Below, one piece after another: positions 45,362 to 54,311 of a stretch of 64,000 bases of DNA; within the stretch, counting starts at the first letter, position 1, and every line of letters starts with the position of its first letter. The notes under the pieces were generated by a model. It did no database searches, was not told the origin of the DNA, and worked only from the letters and a program-made list of their open reading frames with translations. The stretch lies in assembly GCA_003213625.1 (NCBI GenBank), contig QCMT01000002.1:276152-340151 (forward strand), given 5' to 3'. This DNA comes from OCS155 cluster bacterium AG-422-J23. GTDB lineage: Bacteria > Actinomycetota > Acidimicrobiia > Actinomarinales > Actinomarinaceae. A program made the translations under genes and the position numbers.

Positions 45362-48330
45362 CAACCAGTATAAGATTTCATTTCTGCTTTTGTTCTTGTT
45401 CCTGCAACTCCATCAGGGATCAAACCAACTTTTCTTTGAAATGCTTTTATAGCCTCTCTGGTGTATGAACCCATTTCACCGTCAATAATTCCAGGATTAA
45501 ATCCATTATTTGCTAAAAATGTTTGTACCCCTGCAACGCTATCAAGTTTCGCTCCACTATTATCTCTTGCTTTACAAACGTTTCCAGACTCACAACCAGT
45601 GTAGGCTTTCATTGCTGCTTTAGTTTTATTACCAACTACGCCATCTGCATACAAACCAGCTTTTTGTTGAAAAGCTTTAATAGCAGCTTTTGTTTTTGGA
45701 CCAGATTGACCATCTACAGGCCCAGGGTTAAATCCATTATTTACAAGAAATTGCTGTATATCTAATACTGAATTTATTATGATTCCAGAATTATCTTTTG
45801 GCACACAAGCATCGTTACCTGCATTAGGATTTGTAACAGCTGTCTCAGCTACATTTTCAACCTCACCACCAGAAGGTTCCCAAGAGTTATTAAAAGGTGA
45901 TGAGTTGAATAAATTACTGGAAATTAATGATTTACCAACTAGCTTATCAATTATAAATGAAACCTCTCCAATTGAAATTTTTCTACTTGGACAAAATTTA
46001 TCACTTATTGAACTGCATGCTGGAATCACATCATTAGCTGCAAGAGTGTTTATCTCATTTGTCCATTTACTTGCACCTTCATCTGAATATTTATCTACTG
46101 ATCCAGAAAGATTTGTTGTTGTTCCAGCTTTAATTGATCTAACTAATAGACATGCGAATTCATCCCTAGCAACTGTTTCTTTGGGTAAAATTTCGAATGG
46201 ACTTCCAAAACATACCTGCATTCCATAGTATGGCAATCCATTAATTGCAGATTGGTAAATACTTGTATCGTCATCACTATAAGCATTTGGTGAATCTTGT
46301 GGAACACCTCCAACTACAGTGATAATCGCTGCAGCTTCCTCTCTAGTCAGTGTTTTTGCCTGACAACCAGATGAATTACCATCACATTTATTTATTAAAC
46401 CTGCTTTTGCAAGATAAGAAAGTCCTACGCTAGAGGTTGCGTATTGGGCTGTCTCTCCAGCTGACAAATTCTCTGATGCACCATTAACACTTGAAGAAGT
46501 ATTAGCCTGGACTGGACCTACTGCAAGATTTGAGACGTCAGACGTACTTGAAGTTTTAAAGTAATGAGATCGAAATCCTAACTGTGACTTAATATTTCTA
46601 CCAGATTTTGTTACTGACTTTGCTGATCCATTTTTGAAACCTTTCATTGTCACCTCTAAAGCAGCACCAGACTCTGCAACCGATGAAACATAAATGTCAG
46701 TAATTGCGTCAAAACAAGGAGTATCACCACATAATATATTTTTAGATAATTGATAGGTATTGAAGTCAAAGGACCACGCAGCTTTAGAATTACCAACTCT
46801 ATTATCTATTGACCATGGATCATCAACGGTTTTAAGGTAAGGCCACGGTGTAGCAGATCCAAATCCAACAACATTTGTGTTAGTCTTACCACCAGTTGAT
46901 GAAGAATAAAATGCTTGAATTACTGAGCTACGAGTATATGAACCGTCATAGGTGATTACTTTTCCAGAGGTATTGTTTACAGCTTGTACCCAATTTGGTC
47001 CTGCAATTTCTTTAAGATAACCATAATAATACTGACTAGAAGCTGTAGAGCCTATATGACACCAACAATAAGCCTTTTGTTTTTCACTTAAGCCAGCATC
47101 TAGATTTGTTGACGAAGATGGTATATTCTCATCTAAATAGTGGAAAACTGCATAACTTCTCCCAACAAGAGCTTGGGCTTCAAGCGCTTTAACATTCCAA
47201 TGTGATGGCATTTCAGCTAAGCCATATAAATATTTTTCTAGGTTTACTGACAAAACAACATGAAAACCAGATGAAACATTTTTTGATCTCAATTTTAAAA
47301 TTCCGTGCTTATGCTCTCGGGGGCCAACCCTAATTCTTCCACCATCAGACCATTTAATGCTCATATTGCAACTTGCTCTTATTTTTGGAACAAGTGGATG
47401 GCCTGTCATATAACATTCACTTCCACTGTTTATTACACTGATAGTTGCACCACCACCAATTTTCAAAGGACCCCAAGCAGACTCACATGGGCCGTCAGAT
47501 GTTGCATCAGATTTTATTTTATTGATTAGCTCATCATTTATAGATCCTGTTTGACCTAAGCCTACAGAGGCTTGATAACTTCTAATTGCATCTGCTGTTT
47601 TATCACCATATGCACCATCAATAGGACCTGGCTCAAATCCTCTTGAAGTGAGAAATAATTGTACTCCAGCAGTATTTGATAATCCATCTTGACATATATT
47701 TAGAGATGGTGGACTCGACGAGGGTAGAGTTGTTAATGTTATATTTTTTGCGTTCCTAGCTAGACCCACCCATAAAGCATTGTTGTTTGATGCTATATCT
47801 GGAGAAGATAGAGAAATATCTCCTAAATTTCTTACATTTGTACCTTGAAAATAATAATTAACAACTTCATCAGAAGTACAAGAACTTGTGTTACTACAAA
47901 ATTGTGCACCTAACTCTGTTAAGCCTTTTGTTCCATACTGGCTTAAGCCAACACCGTGACCCCATCCACTCCCAGTAAAAGTAAAAGTAGTTGAACTATA
48001 ACTTCTCATTGCTAGTTTTGTCGCCGGACCAACTACGCCATCTGCAGTTAGACCTACGCTAGCTTGAAAACTTTTTATAGCTCCGGTAGTTCGTCCACCA
48101 GATACACCATCAATCGGACCTGGACTAAAACCGTTACAGTTTAAAAATGTTTGAATGTCTTTTATTGAATTTAATGGTGCAACAGCATTGTCTGCACAAC
48201 CTATATTTACATCATGTCTCACAATTGAATGAGAATGAGTATTAGAAAGAGCCTCAGTCTGTCCAATAAATATCACAAAAATTGCAGCAAAGAATAATGA
48301 TAATGTAAATTTGAAAATGCCCCGTAACAT
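45358..48330 (-). CDS. Secreted SpoIID/LytB-domain protein with four peptidoglycan-binding domains
   Basis: A 990-residue exported protein. After a signal peptide (to about residue 28) come: a PG_binding_1 domain (49-110), the SpoIID C-terminal motif GSGWGHGVGLSQYGTKG (about 118-170), a second PG_binding_1 (about 210-270), the SpoIID N-terminal core with LYGLAEMPSHW...KALEAQALVGRSYAV (about 340-600), an SLH-like region (about 640-800), and two more PG_binding_1 domains at the end (each closing with AxMK(A/S)YTGC). The SpoIID parts occur in permuted order. SpoIID relatives are lytic transglycosylases or amidase enhancers, so a role in wall remodelling is likely. Confidence 0.9.
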   Translation of the reverse strand: MLRGIFKFTLSLFFAAIFVIFIGQTEALSNTHSHSIVRHDVNIGCADNAVAPLNSIKDIQTFLNCNGFSPGPIDGVSGGRTTGAIKSFQASVGLTADGVVGPATKLAMRSYSSTTFTFTGSGWGHGVGLSQYGTKGLTELGAQFCSNTSSCTSDEVVNYYFQGTNVRNLGDISLSSPDIASNNNALWVGLARNAKNITLTTLPSSSPPSLNICQDGLSNTAGVQLFLTSRGFEPGPIDGAYGDKTADAIRSYQASVGLGQTGSINDELINKIKSDATSDGPCESAWGPLKIGGGATISVINSGSECYMTGHPLVPKIRASCNMSIKWSDGGRIRVGPREHKHGILKLRSKNVSSGFHVVLSVNLEKYLYGLAEMPSHWNVKALEAQALVGRSYAVFHYLDENIPSSSTNLDAGLSEKQKAYCWCHIGSTASSQYYYGYLKEIAGPNWVQAVNNTSGKVITYDGSYTRSSVIQAFYSSSTGGKTNTNVVGFGSATPWPYLKTVDDPWSIDNRVGNSKAAWSFDFNTYQLSKNILCGDTPCFDAITDIYVSSVAESGAALEVTMKGFKNGSAKSVTKSGRNIKSQLGFRSHYFKTSSTSDVSNLAVGPVQANTSSSVNGASENLSAGETAQYATSSVGLSYLAKAGLINKCDGNSSGCQAKTLTREEAAAIITVVGGVPQDSPNAYSDDDTSIYQSAINGLPYYGMQVCFGSPFEILPKETVARDEFACLLVRSIKAGTTTNLSGSVDKYSDEGASKWTNEINTLAANDVIPACSSISDKFCPSRKISIGEVSFIIDKLVGKSLISSNLFNSSPFNNSWEPSGGEVENVAETAVTNPNAGNDACVPKDNSGIIINSVLDIQQFLVNNGFNPGPVDGQSGPKTKAAIKAFQQKAGLYADGVVGNKTKAAMKAYTGCESGNVCKARDNSGAKLDSVAGVQTFLANNGFNPGIIDGEMGSYTREAIKAFQRKVGLIPDGVAGTRTKAEMKSYTGC

Positions 48331-48336
48331 TATTCT

Positions 48337-48342
48337 ATTCTA
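48337..48342 (-). promoter_or_regulatory. -10 box (TAGAAT) of the SpoIID gene, leaderless
   Basis: TAGAAT on the minus strand ends six bases before ATG 48330; the hexamer is repeated partly (AGAATA) in the spacer. Confidence 0.6.
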
Positions 48343-48367
48343 ACCTAGCCTTTCTAATTTATTTAAT

Positions 48368-48712
48368 TTAGATTGTCGTTTTCCACTTTTTATACATTTC
48401 AACACCAAAGAAATATGTTAAAAATAATGCAAAAATCACATATGTAACTGGAAAAAGTTGTCCCTCTAGTTCAGGGTACATATTTGGTGAAAGAAATGTA
48501 ATTGAAAAAAACAATATTAAACCAACCAGTTTATTTAATTTGTAACCAATAAGGGCTACGTAGCTAAGAATTGAATAAATACCTAAGGACATGAAAAAAT
48601 TTATACTTAGAGTAAATTCATTCAAATTATAAATACTATTTGTAATGTAAATGAAGATAAATGATATCACTACCGCTTTTAAAATCCTAAGCTGATTTAT
48701 ATTCTTTAACAT
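48368..48712 (-). CDS. Small integral membrane protein of unknown function
   Basis: A 114-residue protein with four predicted hydrophobic helices (about residues 11-29, 35-56, 62-78 and 89-106) and short charged loops; the C-terminus is basic (YKKWKTTI). I recognise no motif. It is divergent from the next gene with only 22 bases between their start codons, so their promoters overlap. It could be transcribed on into the SpoIID gene 38 bases downstream. Confidence 0.65.
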   Translation of the reverse strand: MLKNINQLRILKAVVISFIFIYITNSIYNLNEFTLSINFFMSLGIYSILSYVALIGYKLNKLVGLILFFSITFLSPNMYPELEGQLFPVTYVIFALFLTYFFGVEMYKKWKTTI

Positions 48713-48734
48713 ATATTGTTATTGTAAAAGATGT
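48713..48734. promoter_or_regulatory. Compact divergent promoter region between two membrane protein genes
   Basis: Only 22 bases separate two opposed ATGs. TACAAT on the minus strand (48721-48726) and TATTGT on the plus strand (48720-48725) occupy almost the same bases, giving spacers of eight and nine bases to their starts. Both transcripts would be practically leaderless. Confidence 0.4.
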
Positions 48735-49388
48735 ATGGAATTGAACCTATTTGTTTATGTTTTACTAATATTTTGTATTCCCTATCTTTCATATTCAAAC
48801 TTCAGAATTAAGCCAAGAAAAGGATTCAGTATATTATTTATTTCCATTATTTCTACTGTTATTTTGCTAAATTTTAGCCTTTTAACTGTACTTGGCACTC
48901 TCTTGTTGATAGCTACTTTGCTGATAAAAAATAAAAAAATATATCCCTATTTTTATGGTTTAAGTTTTACCTTGCTTAATTTTGAGATTTTCAATACTTT
49001 AAATTTAAACATTTTCGATTTTTTCCTAAATTATTTGTTTCCAATATCGTTAGTAAGTGGTGTTTTTTCATCTATGATGATTGGTCACTGGTTTTTGGTA
49101 GACCCAACAATATCTAAAGAGGGTATGAAAAAAATAGCTATTACCAGTACTTTTCAATCTTTAATTCTTACACCGCTTGTATTTTTTGAATTTATTGGTC
49201 AAGATATTGAGAGTATATTTAAAAATGTAATCTTGATCCTTTTTCTTTCTACATCAATTTTGTCGTTTGCTTCATATAAATCATTAGGTGAAAAATCATA
49301 TACAGGGGTTATGGCTTCAACAGGTTTGAGTTATTTATCATTGATCGTTTCACTAGGAGCTTCTGGAGGTCTTTTACTTTTGTCCTAG
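48735..49388 (+). CDS. Polytopic membrane protein of unknown function
   Basis: A 217-residue protein with about seven hydrophobic helices. The only distinctive stretch is MMIGHWFLVDPTISKEGMK (about residue 115), where a His and Asp lie near a membrane boundary, and which I associate only loosely with a conserved actinobacterial membrane family. It precedes the cobalamin adenosyltransferase gene by 16 bases. No function can be assigned from sequence. Confidence 0.65.
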   Translation: MELNLFVYVLLIFCIPYLSYSNFRIKPRKGFSILFISIISTVILLNFSLLTVLGTLLLIATLLIKNKKIYPYFYGLSFTLLNFEIFNTLNLNIFDFFLNYLFPISLVSGVFSSMMIGHWFLVDPTISKEGMKKIAITSTFQSLILTPLVFFEFIGQDIESIFKNVILILFLSTSILSFASYKSLGEKSYTGVMASTGLSYLSLIVSLGASGGLLLLS

Positions 49389-49391
49389 GAC

Positions 49392-49397
49392 TATATT
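49392..49397 (+). promoter_or_regulatory. -10 box (TATATT) of the adenosyltransferase gene, leaderless
   Basis: TATATT ends seven bases before ATG 49405 and begins just after the previous stop; it supports MKIYTKKGD as the true N-terminus rather than the ATT/GTG-side extension upstream. Confidence 0.45.
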
Positions 49398-49404
49398 GAT
49401 AGTA

Positions 49405-49947
49405 ATGAAGATATATACAAAAAAAGGAGATAAAGGTGAAACCCGCATGCTTTTTGGTGATGCAGTTTCAAAAGATGATTTAGCTCCCGATGCATATGGA
49501 TCTGTCGATGAACTTGTAGCTGCACTTGGCTTAATACGAGCAGATAAAGACTTACCAATTGAAGTCCAAGAAAATATTTTAAGGATTCAGAGAGAATTGT
49601 TTATAGTTGGAGCTGAATTAGCGACAACAAAAGAAAATAGAAAAAAACTTGAACCTGATAAAACTTTAGTTGAAGAAAAAATGATTTTACAACTTGAAAA
49701 AGATATCGATTTTCTTGAAGAAAAAAATGGAATTCCTGAATTTTTTGTAGTTCCTGGTGAAAATGATATTTCTGCAAAATTTGATTGGGCTAGGGTAGTT
49801 TCAAGAAGAGCTGAAAGAAAATGTGTAAGATGGCAAAAACATCTAGAGATAGATGATTCCGAAGTAGTGGTATATTTAAATCGACTATCTGATCTTTTAT
49901 GGATGTTAGCAAGAGAGTTTGAAAATGATTGGACACCAAGTAAATGA
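49405..49947 (+). CDS. Cob(I)alamin adenosyltransferase, PduO type
   Basis: A 180-residue PduO-type enzyme that adds the adenosyl group to reduced cobalamin, using ATP. KIYTKKGDKGETRMLFG at the N-terminus binds ATP, AYGSVDELVAALGLIRA is the helix bundle core, and RRAERKCVRWQ and YLNRLSDLLWMLARE complete the active site. It implies use of adenosylcobalamin, for example by a mutase or ribonucleotide reductase outside the window. The 3' end overlaps pepA (ATGA). Confidence 0.93.
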   Translation: MKIYTKKGDKGETRMLFGDAVSKDDLAPDAYGSVDELVAALGLIRADKDLPIEVQENILRIQRELFIVGAELATTKENRKKLEPDKTLVEEKMILQLEKDIDFLEEKNGIPEFFVVPGENDISAKFDWARVVSRRAERKCVRWQKHLEIDDSEVVVYLNRLSDLLWMLAREFENDWTPSK

Positions 49948-51284
49948 AAATTGATATATTATTTCTGAATAGTGAAATGAACGGTCATGATGAATACTTC
50001 GATAATGATTTGTTTCAAGAATATTGTGAAACCCATTCTTTTGAAGGTAAAAAGAATCAGATACTTTCAGTTCCACCATCATATTCAAAGAGTGAGAATT
50101 TAACATTTATCGTTGGCATTGGTGAAAATATAGAAGATATTAATTTTTATGATCTAGGCATCTTAATTGGATCAAAAATTAATTCTGATGCAGAAATTAA
50201 ATTTTTGAACGTTGTGGAAGATCCGAATTTAATTATTGATGGAATTTTATATGTTCAATATAAATTCAATAACTATAAATCTGAAGATGATTCATCTGTA
50301 AACAATATTACATTTCACGATCTAGATTCCTCAGAAAATGAAATAAAAAAGCATTCAGTATTTTGGGTAAGAGATTTAATAAATACACCTGCCTTGGATA
50401 AGTCACCAGAGGAATTTATTAATAAGGTAAGAGAATTAGTTGATTCATCAGGAATAGAAGTAGAAGTTTATGATCAAAAGTGGCTTGAAGAAAATGATTT
50501 TGGTGGTGTTTTGGGCGTTGGGAAAGGCTCCGATAGGCCTCCATATTTTTTGGTTGGCAAATACAATTCAAAAGCAAAATATCAAGTATCTTTGATTGGA
50601 AAAGGAGTGCTTTTTGATACAGGTGGATACTCATTAAAGAGTCCTGCTGGTATGGAAACAATGAAAACCGATATGTCAGGAGCAGCTAGTGCCTGGGGTG
50701 TAATCAATATCATTGCAAGAACAAATCAGGACATAGGATTAACAGTTTACACTCCAATTGTAGAAAATATGGTTAGTGGGTCCGCGATAAGACCCGGTGA
50801 TGTACTTAAAACTAGAAATGGTAAAACAATTGAAGTAATGAATACTGATGCAGAAGGAAGATTAATTATGTCTGATGCTCTAGCATTTGCTTCCGAGACT
50901 AATCCAGATTTAATTTGTGATATCGCTACTTTAACAGGAGCTTCCTATGTAGCTTTAGGCCTTGATATTGGTGCTATATTCTCAAACAACAGTGATCTAG
51001 AAAAAAAATTCATTGAATCTGCCAAAAATACAAATGAAAATTTTCACCCACTTCCACTATTTGATGGTTACAGAAATCTAATTGATTCAGATTTAGCTGA
51101 TATGAAAAATACTGGTGGGAGATTTGGTGGAGCAATAACTGCCGCTCTTCTTTTAAAAGAGTTTATTGGTGAAAATGACTGGATACATTTGGACATAGCC
51201 GGTCCAGCACGCTCAGATAATAGAAAGGGTGCAACTGGATTTGGAGTTTTATCACTTTATGAATTTTTTAAAAATTTAGATTAG
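49944..51284 (+). CDS. pepA: Leucyl aminopeptidase (M17 family)
   Basis: A 446-residue two-metal aminopeptidase. The catalytic C-terminal domain has LIGKGVLFDTGGYSLK (metal-binding Lys/Asp), MKTDMSGAASAWG, the signature NTDAEGRLIMSDALAFA and GGAITAALLLKEFIG. The N-terminal macro-like domain is short compared with E. coli PepA (503 residues). It removes N-terminal residues from peptides inside the cell. The ATG overlaps the previous stop (ATGA). Confidence 0.95.
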   Translation: MKIDILFLNSEMNGHDEYFDNDLFQEYCETHSFEGKKNQILSVPPSYSKSENLTFIVGIGENIEDINFYDLGILIGSKINSDAEIKFLNVVEDPNLIIDGILYVQYKFNNYKSEDDSSVNNITFHDLDSSENEIKKHSVFWVRDLINTPALDKSPEEFINKVRELVDSSGIEVEVYDQKWLEENDFGGVLGVGKGSDRPPYFLVGKYNSKAKYQVSLIGKGVLFDTGGYSLKSPAGMETMKTDMSGAASAWGVINIIARTNQDIGLTVYTPIVENMVSGSAIRPGDVLKTRNGKTIEVMNTDAEGRLIMSDALAFASETNPDLICDIATLTGASYVALGLDIGAIFSNNSDLEKKFIESAKNTNENFHPLPLFDGYRNLIDSDLADMKNTGGRFGGAITAALLLKEFIGENDWIHLDIAGPARSDNRKGATGFGVLSLYEFFKNLD

Positions 51285-54235
51285 TCTTCGTTTTTATTTC
51301 CAATAATAAATGAAAGTGTATCACCAGTAGATACGGTACCACCTTGAGCAACATTAGTTCCAATGACTTTTCCTTCACAATTTATTAAGTCGGTTTCTTC
51401 AAATGTATTTTTAAGGAAAAGTATTACATTTGTCTCTCTCATAAATTCCTTAACTAAACTTTCTGCCTCTTCGATTGTGTATTCACAAGGTGGTAGATTC
51501 GGAAGATTTCCAGTAAATTTTTTACCTGATACTTCAAGAATAACTTCTGTACCCTCAGGCATTTCAACTCCAATGCAGTCGTCTTCCTCTTCAGAGTTAT
51601 TATCATTTTGATCTGAATCATTGGATTCTTCCTCACGATTACAATTTTTAACAATTTGTTTTAGGACTAATCCAGGTGCTTCTTCTGAGTCAATGAGATT
51701 TATTGTTGGAAGTATATAACCAGAGAAAGCAATTTCTTCTGCATCAAGAACGTTTAATCCAACTAATTCTGGAATTTCTATTTTAGGAATTTCGTAATAT
51801 CTTTCTATATCAATAGGATCTTCAGGCCATTCTTGAATGGGTAAACCCTTAACAACTTCTTCCATAAATTCTTTCCAAATTGGTGCAGGAACTCTACCTC
51901 CCGAAACATTTTTAATGAGTTCACCATTAATCTCTACATCAGTAAGTGGTAGTTGTTCCTCAGCAAAACCAATCCAAACTGAGGAAGTATATTGAGGAAT
52001 GAATCCTATGAACCATGCTTCTCTGAATCCTTGGTGGGTACCTGTTTTACCAGCAATTGGTCTATCGTCTAAAACTGCCCTTGTACCTGTTCCAATTTGA
52101 GCCGCAACCTCAAGTGTTTTTCTGACTGCAGCAGCTGCTGCTGGATCAGGAATACTTGTTCTAGTAGAGACAATATGTTTATAAAGTAGTTGTCCATTTG
52201 AGTCTTCAATTTTCTCTATTAAATATGGAGGTGCTAATTTTCCATTTGTAGCAAAGGAAGAATATGCAGATGCTAATTCAATGGGTGTAACAGCTCCAGC
52301 ACCGAGAGTTAAAGAAATTACTGGTTCAAGTTCTGAATCAATACCAATTCTTTTTGCCGTACTGGCGAGTTTTTCTCCTCCAATTTCTGATGCCAACTGA
52401 GCAAAAACTGTATTAATTGATCTTCTAGTAGCTTCCTCAAGTGATACCATTCCAGATGTATCAAGTAGTTTTATAGATCTGTTGTACTCCGATTTGTCCT
52501 GACATGGTTTGAAAATATATTGCTTCTCAGCTTCAAGATCGATTTGTATTAAGTTACTTTGCTCATCAATAAGTAATTCATCTGAAACTACGGTTTGATT
52601 CTCTTCTTTTTTAATATTTTCATTTTCACTGTAAATTATTGGAACACCTTCTTCATCAAATTGGTTTAGTGCCTTTCCTATCTCTAATAATTTATCACTC
52701 TCTTCTTCAATATCATCAAGCCCTTCAGCTAAAGGAAATTGCTCTATAAAGTCTTTATTTTTAATTTCATCTATATGTGTTCCAATGCATTGAAGTTCAA
52801 TCGCACGGTCTTGTGCAGCAATTTTATTTATATATCTGTCTGCTGTTATGGATGTTCCATAGTTTCTTACAACCCAGTTAGTTCCAACTCCATCGGGAGC
52901 ACATGGATACCCACAATCAATTTCAGTGGGAGACCTGGAGTCTCGATGACTGTATAATTGCGAACCTGTTTCTAATGCTGCAAGGAGTGTAATTGGTTTA
53001 AATGCAGAGCCTGGATTTCTTTTTCCTTGTGTAGCTAAATTATATTGCTCTTCATCAAAAGGAATTCCTGATGCCATAACTTCAATTGCACCTGTGAAAT
53101 TATTTAACAGTGTAATTACACCTGTTGGTTTTGGTTCATTTTCTTCTTCAGAATCTTCATCAATTGAGGAAGGTACCCATTTGTTTAGAATTGAATTTGC
53201 ATGCTCTTGCAATGCGAGGTTCACAGTTATATAAATTTTTAAACCACCTCCACCAGTACAACTTGTATCGTCAGAGGGACAACCAAATAGTTTTTTCTTC
53301 CTATCTTCTTTAGTATCTCCTAAAAACGCAAACTGGGGATCATTAAGTAATTGTCTTTTGACTTCAGCTGATACGTGTTCTGCATTGTTTTCGATATTAT
53401 TTGGTTCTGATATAACCAAAGGGGCCAACTTTGCTGACCTGTGCTGAACATCAACAATGAACCCTTCTTTAAGCATAATATCTAATACATTATTTCTTCT
53501 TTCGAGAACTCTCTCAGGATATTTTCTTGGATTGTAGTATGCAGGACTTCTGATAATAACAACTAATGTTGCAGCCTGATCTAATGTAAGTTCAGATACC
53601 TCTTTATTGAAATATTCAAATGCTGCAGATTGGAGTCCATATGCACCCGATCCCCAGTAAATTGAATTTATATAATACTCTAAAATTTGATCTTTTGTAT
53701 ACCTTCTCTCCAGTTCAGCTGCAACCACTGCTTCTGCTACTTTTCTTCTTATTGAAATTTCATCTCCAACGAATGATTGTTTAGCAACTTGTGAAGTAAT
53801 TGTTGATCCACCTCTGGTTACACCTCTCAAGTTGTCAAGAACAGCGCTTAAAATCGCAATAAAATCGACACCTTCATGTTGATAATAATTACTATCTTCT
53901 GCTGCTAGCAAAGTGTTAATAACAAATGGTGGAACGTCGGCTAATTTAATGGGATCGCGATTTAAACCATCATGTAACTCATCAAGAATTACATCGTCAC
54001 TTGTAATAATTATTGATGGTTCCGATAACGATACAAAATCTAAAACCATTCCTTCTGCTCTTGGAAGAAATCTATCCTCAAGTTCATATATCGTACTCAT
54101 TCCAGATTTAATTGGGAGAAATACAAAAAACCCAATCCAACCAGCAACTAGAAGAGTTGAAATTGCTAATATAATTCCGACTATATACCTAGTGCCAAAT
54201 CTTGATTTTGATTCAAGTTCATGAATTTGTGCCAT
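51281..54235 (-). CDS. Class A penicillin-binding protein with PASTA domains
   Basis: A 984-residue bifunctional wall synthase. One N-terminal membrane helix (about 18-40) is followed by the GT51 glycosyltransferase domain with catalytic E113 in AAEDSNYYQHEG and GGSTITSQVAKQ, and by the transpeptidase domain with S410-x-x-K in PGSAFKP, a SIN triad motif (RRSINTVFAQ) and AGKTGTHQG. Two PASTA-like domains end the protein, separated by a very acidic stretch (EEESNDSDQNDNNSEEEDD). Several Cys lie outside the membrane, which fits the disulfide enzymes at 4.2-5.4 kb. It polymerises and cross-links peptidoglycan. Confidence 0.95.
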   Translation of the reverse strand: MAQIHELESKSRFGTRYIVGIILAISTLLVAGWIGFFVFLPIKSGMSTIYELEDRFLPRAEGMVLDFVSLSEPSIIITSDDVILDELHDGLNRDPIKLADVPPFVINTLLAAEDSNYYQHEGVDFIAILSAVLDNLRGVTRGGSTITSQVAKQSFVGDEISIRRKVAEAVVAAELERRYTKDQILEYYINSIYWGSGAYGLQSAAFEYFNKEVSELTLDQAATLVVIIRSPAYYNPRKYPERVLERRNNVLDIMLKEGFIVDVQHRSAKLAPLVISEPNNIENNAEHVSAEVKRQLLNDPQFAFLGDTKEDRKKKLFGCPSDDTSCTGGGGLKIYITVNLALQEHANSILNKWVPSSIDEDSEEENEPKPTGVITLLNNFTGAIEVMASGIPFDEEQYNLATQGKRNPGSAFKPITLLAALETGSQLYSHRDSRSPTEIDCGYPCAPDGVGTNWVVRNYGTSITADRYINKIAAQDRAIELQCIGTHIDEIKNKDFIEQFPLAEGLDDIEEESDKLLEIGKALNQFDEEGVPIIYSENENIKKEENQTVVSDELLIDEQSNLIQIDLEAEKQYIFKPCQDKSEYNRSIKLLDTSGMVSLEEATRRSINTVFAQLASEIGGEKLASTAKRIGIDSELEPVISLTLGAGAVTPIELASAYSSFATNGKLAPPYLIEKIEDSNGQLLYKHIVSTRTSIPDPAAAAAVRKTLEVAAQIGTGTRAVLDDRPIAGKTGTHQGFREAWFIGFIPQYTSSVWIGFAEEQLPLTDVEINGELIKNVSGGRVPAPIWKEFMEEVVKGLPIQEWPEDPIDIERYYEIPKIEIPELVGLNVLDAEEIAFSGYILPTINLIDSEEAPGLVLKQIVKNCNREEESNDSDQNDNNSEEEDDCIGVEMPEGTEVILEVSGKKFTGNLPNLPPCEYTIEEAESLVKEFMRETNVILFLKNTFEETDLINCEGKVIGTNVAQGGTVSTGDTLSFIIGNKNED

Positions 54236-54241
54236 GAAAAG

Positions 54242-54247
54242 ATTTTA
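54242..54247 (-). promoter_or_regulatory. -10 box (TAAAAT) of the PBP gene, leaderless
   Basis: TAAAAT on the minus strand ends six bases before ATG 54235, with no ribosome binding site. Confidence 0.55.
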
Positions 54248-54296
54248 GTATTCATAAAATTCAACTTTGCACTAGTCGAATTTATTAATTTATATG

Positions 54297-54302
54297 TAGA
54301 AT
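54297..54302 (+). promoter_or_regulatory. -10 box (TAGAAT) of the citrate synthase gene
   Basis: TAGAAT ends nine bases before ATG 54312, so the leader would be only about three bases. Confidence 0.5.
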
Positions 54303-54311
54303 TAATTAACT

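Noticed and set aside
45361-48200. Repeated segments at both ends of the SpoIID gene as DNA repeats or a mobile element
   Set aside because: They are four diverged copies of the same protein domain, similar at protein level and not as DNA, with no terminal inverted repeats or transposase.
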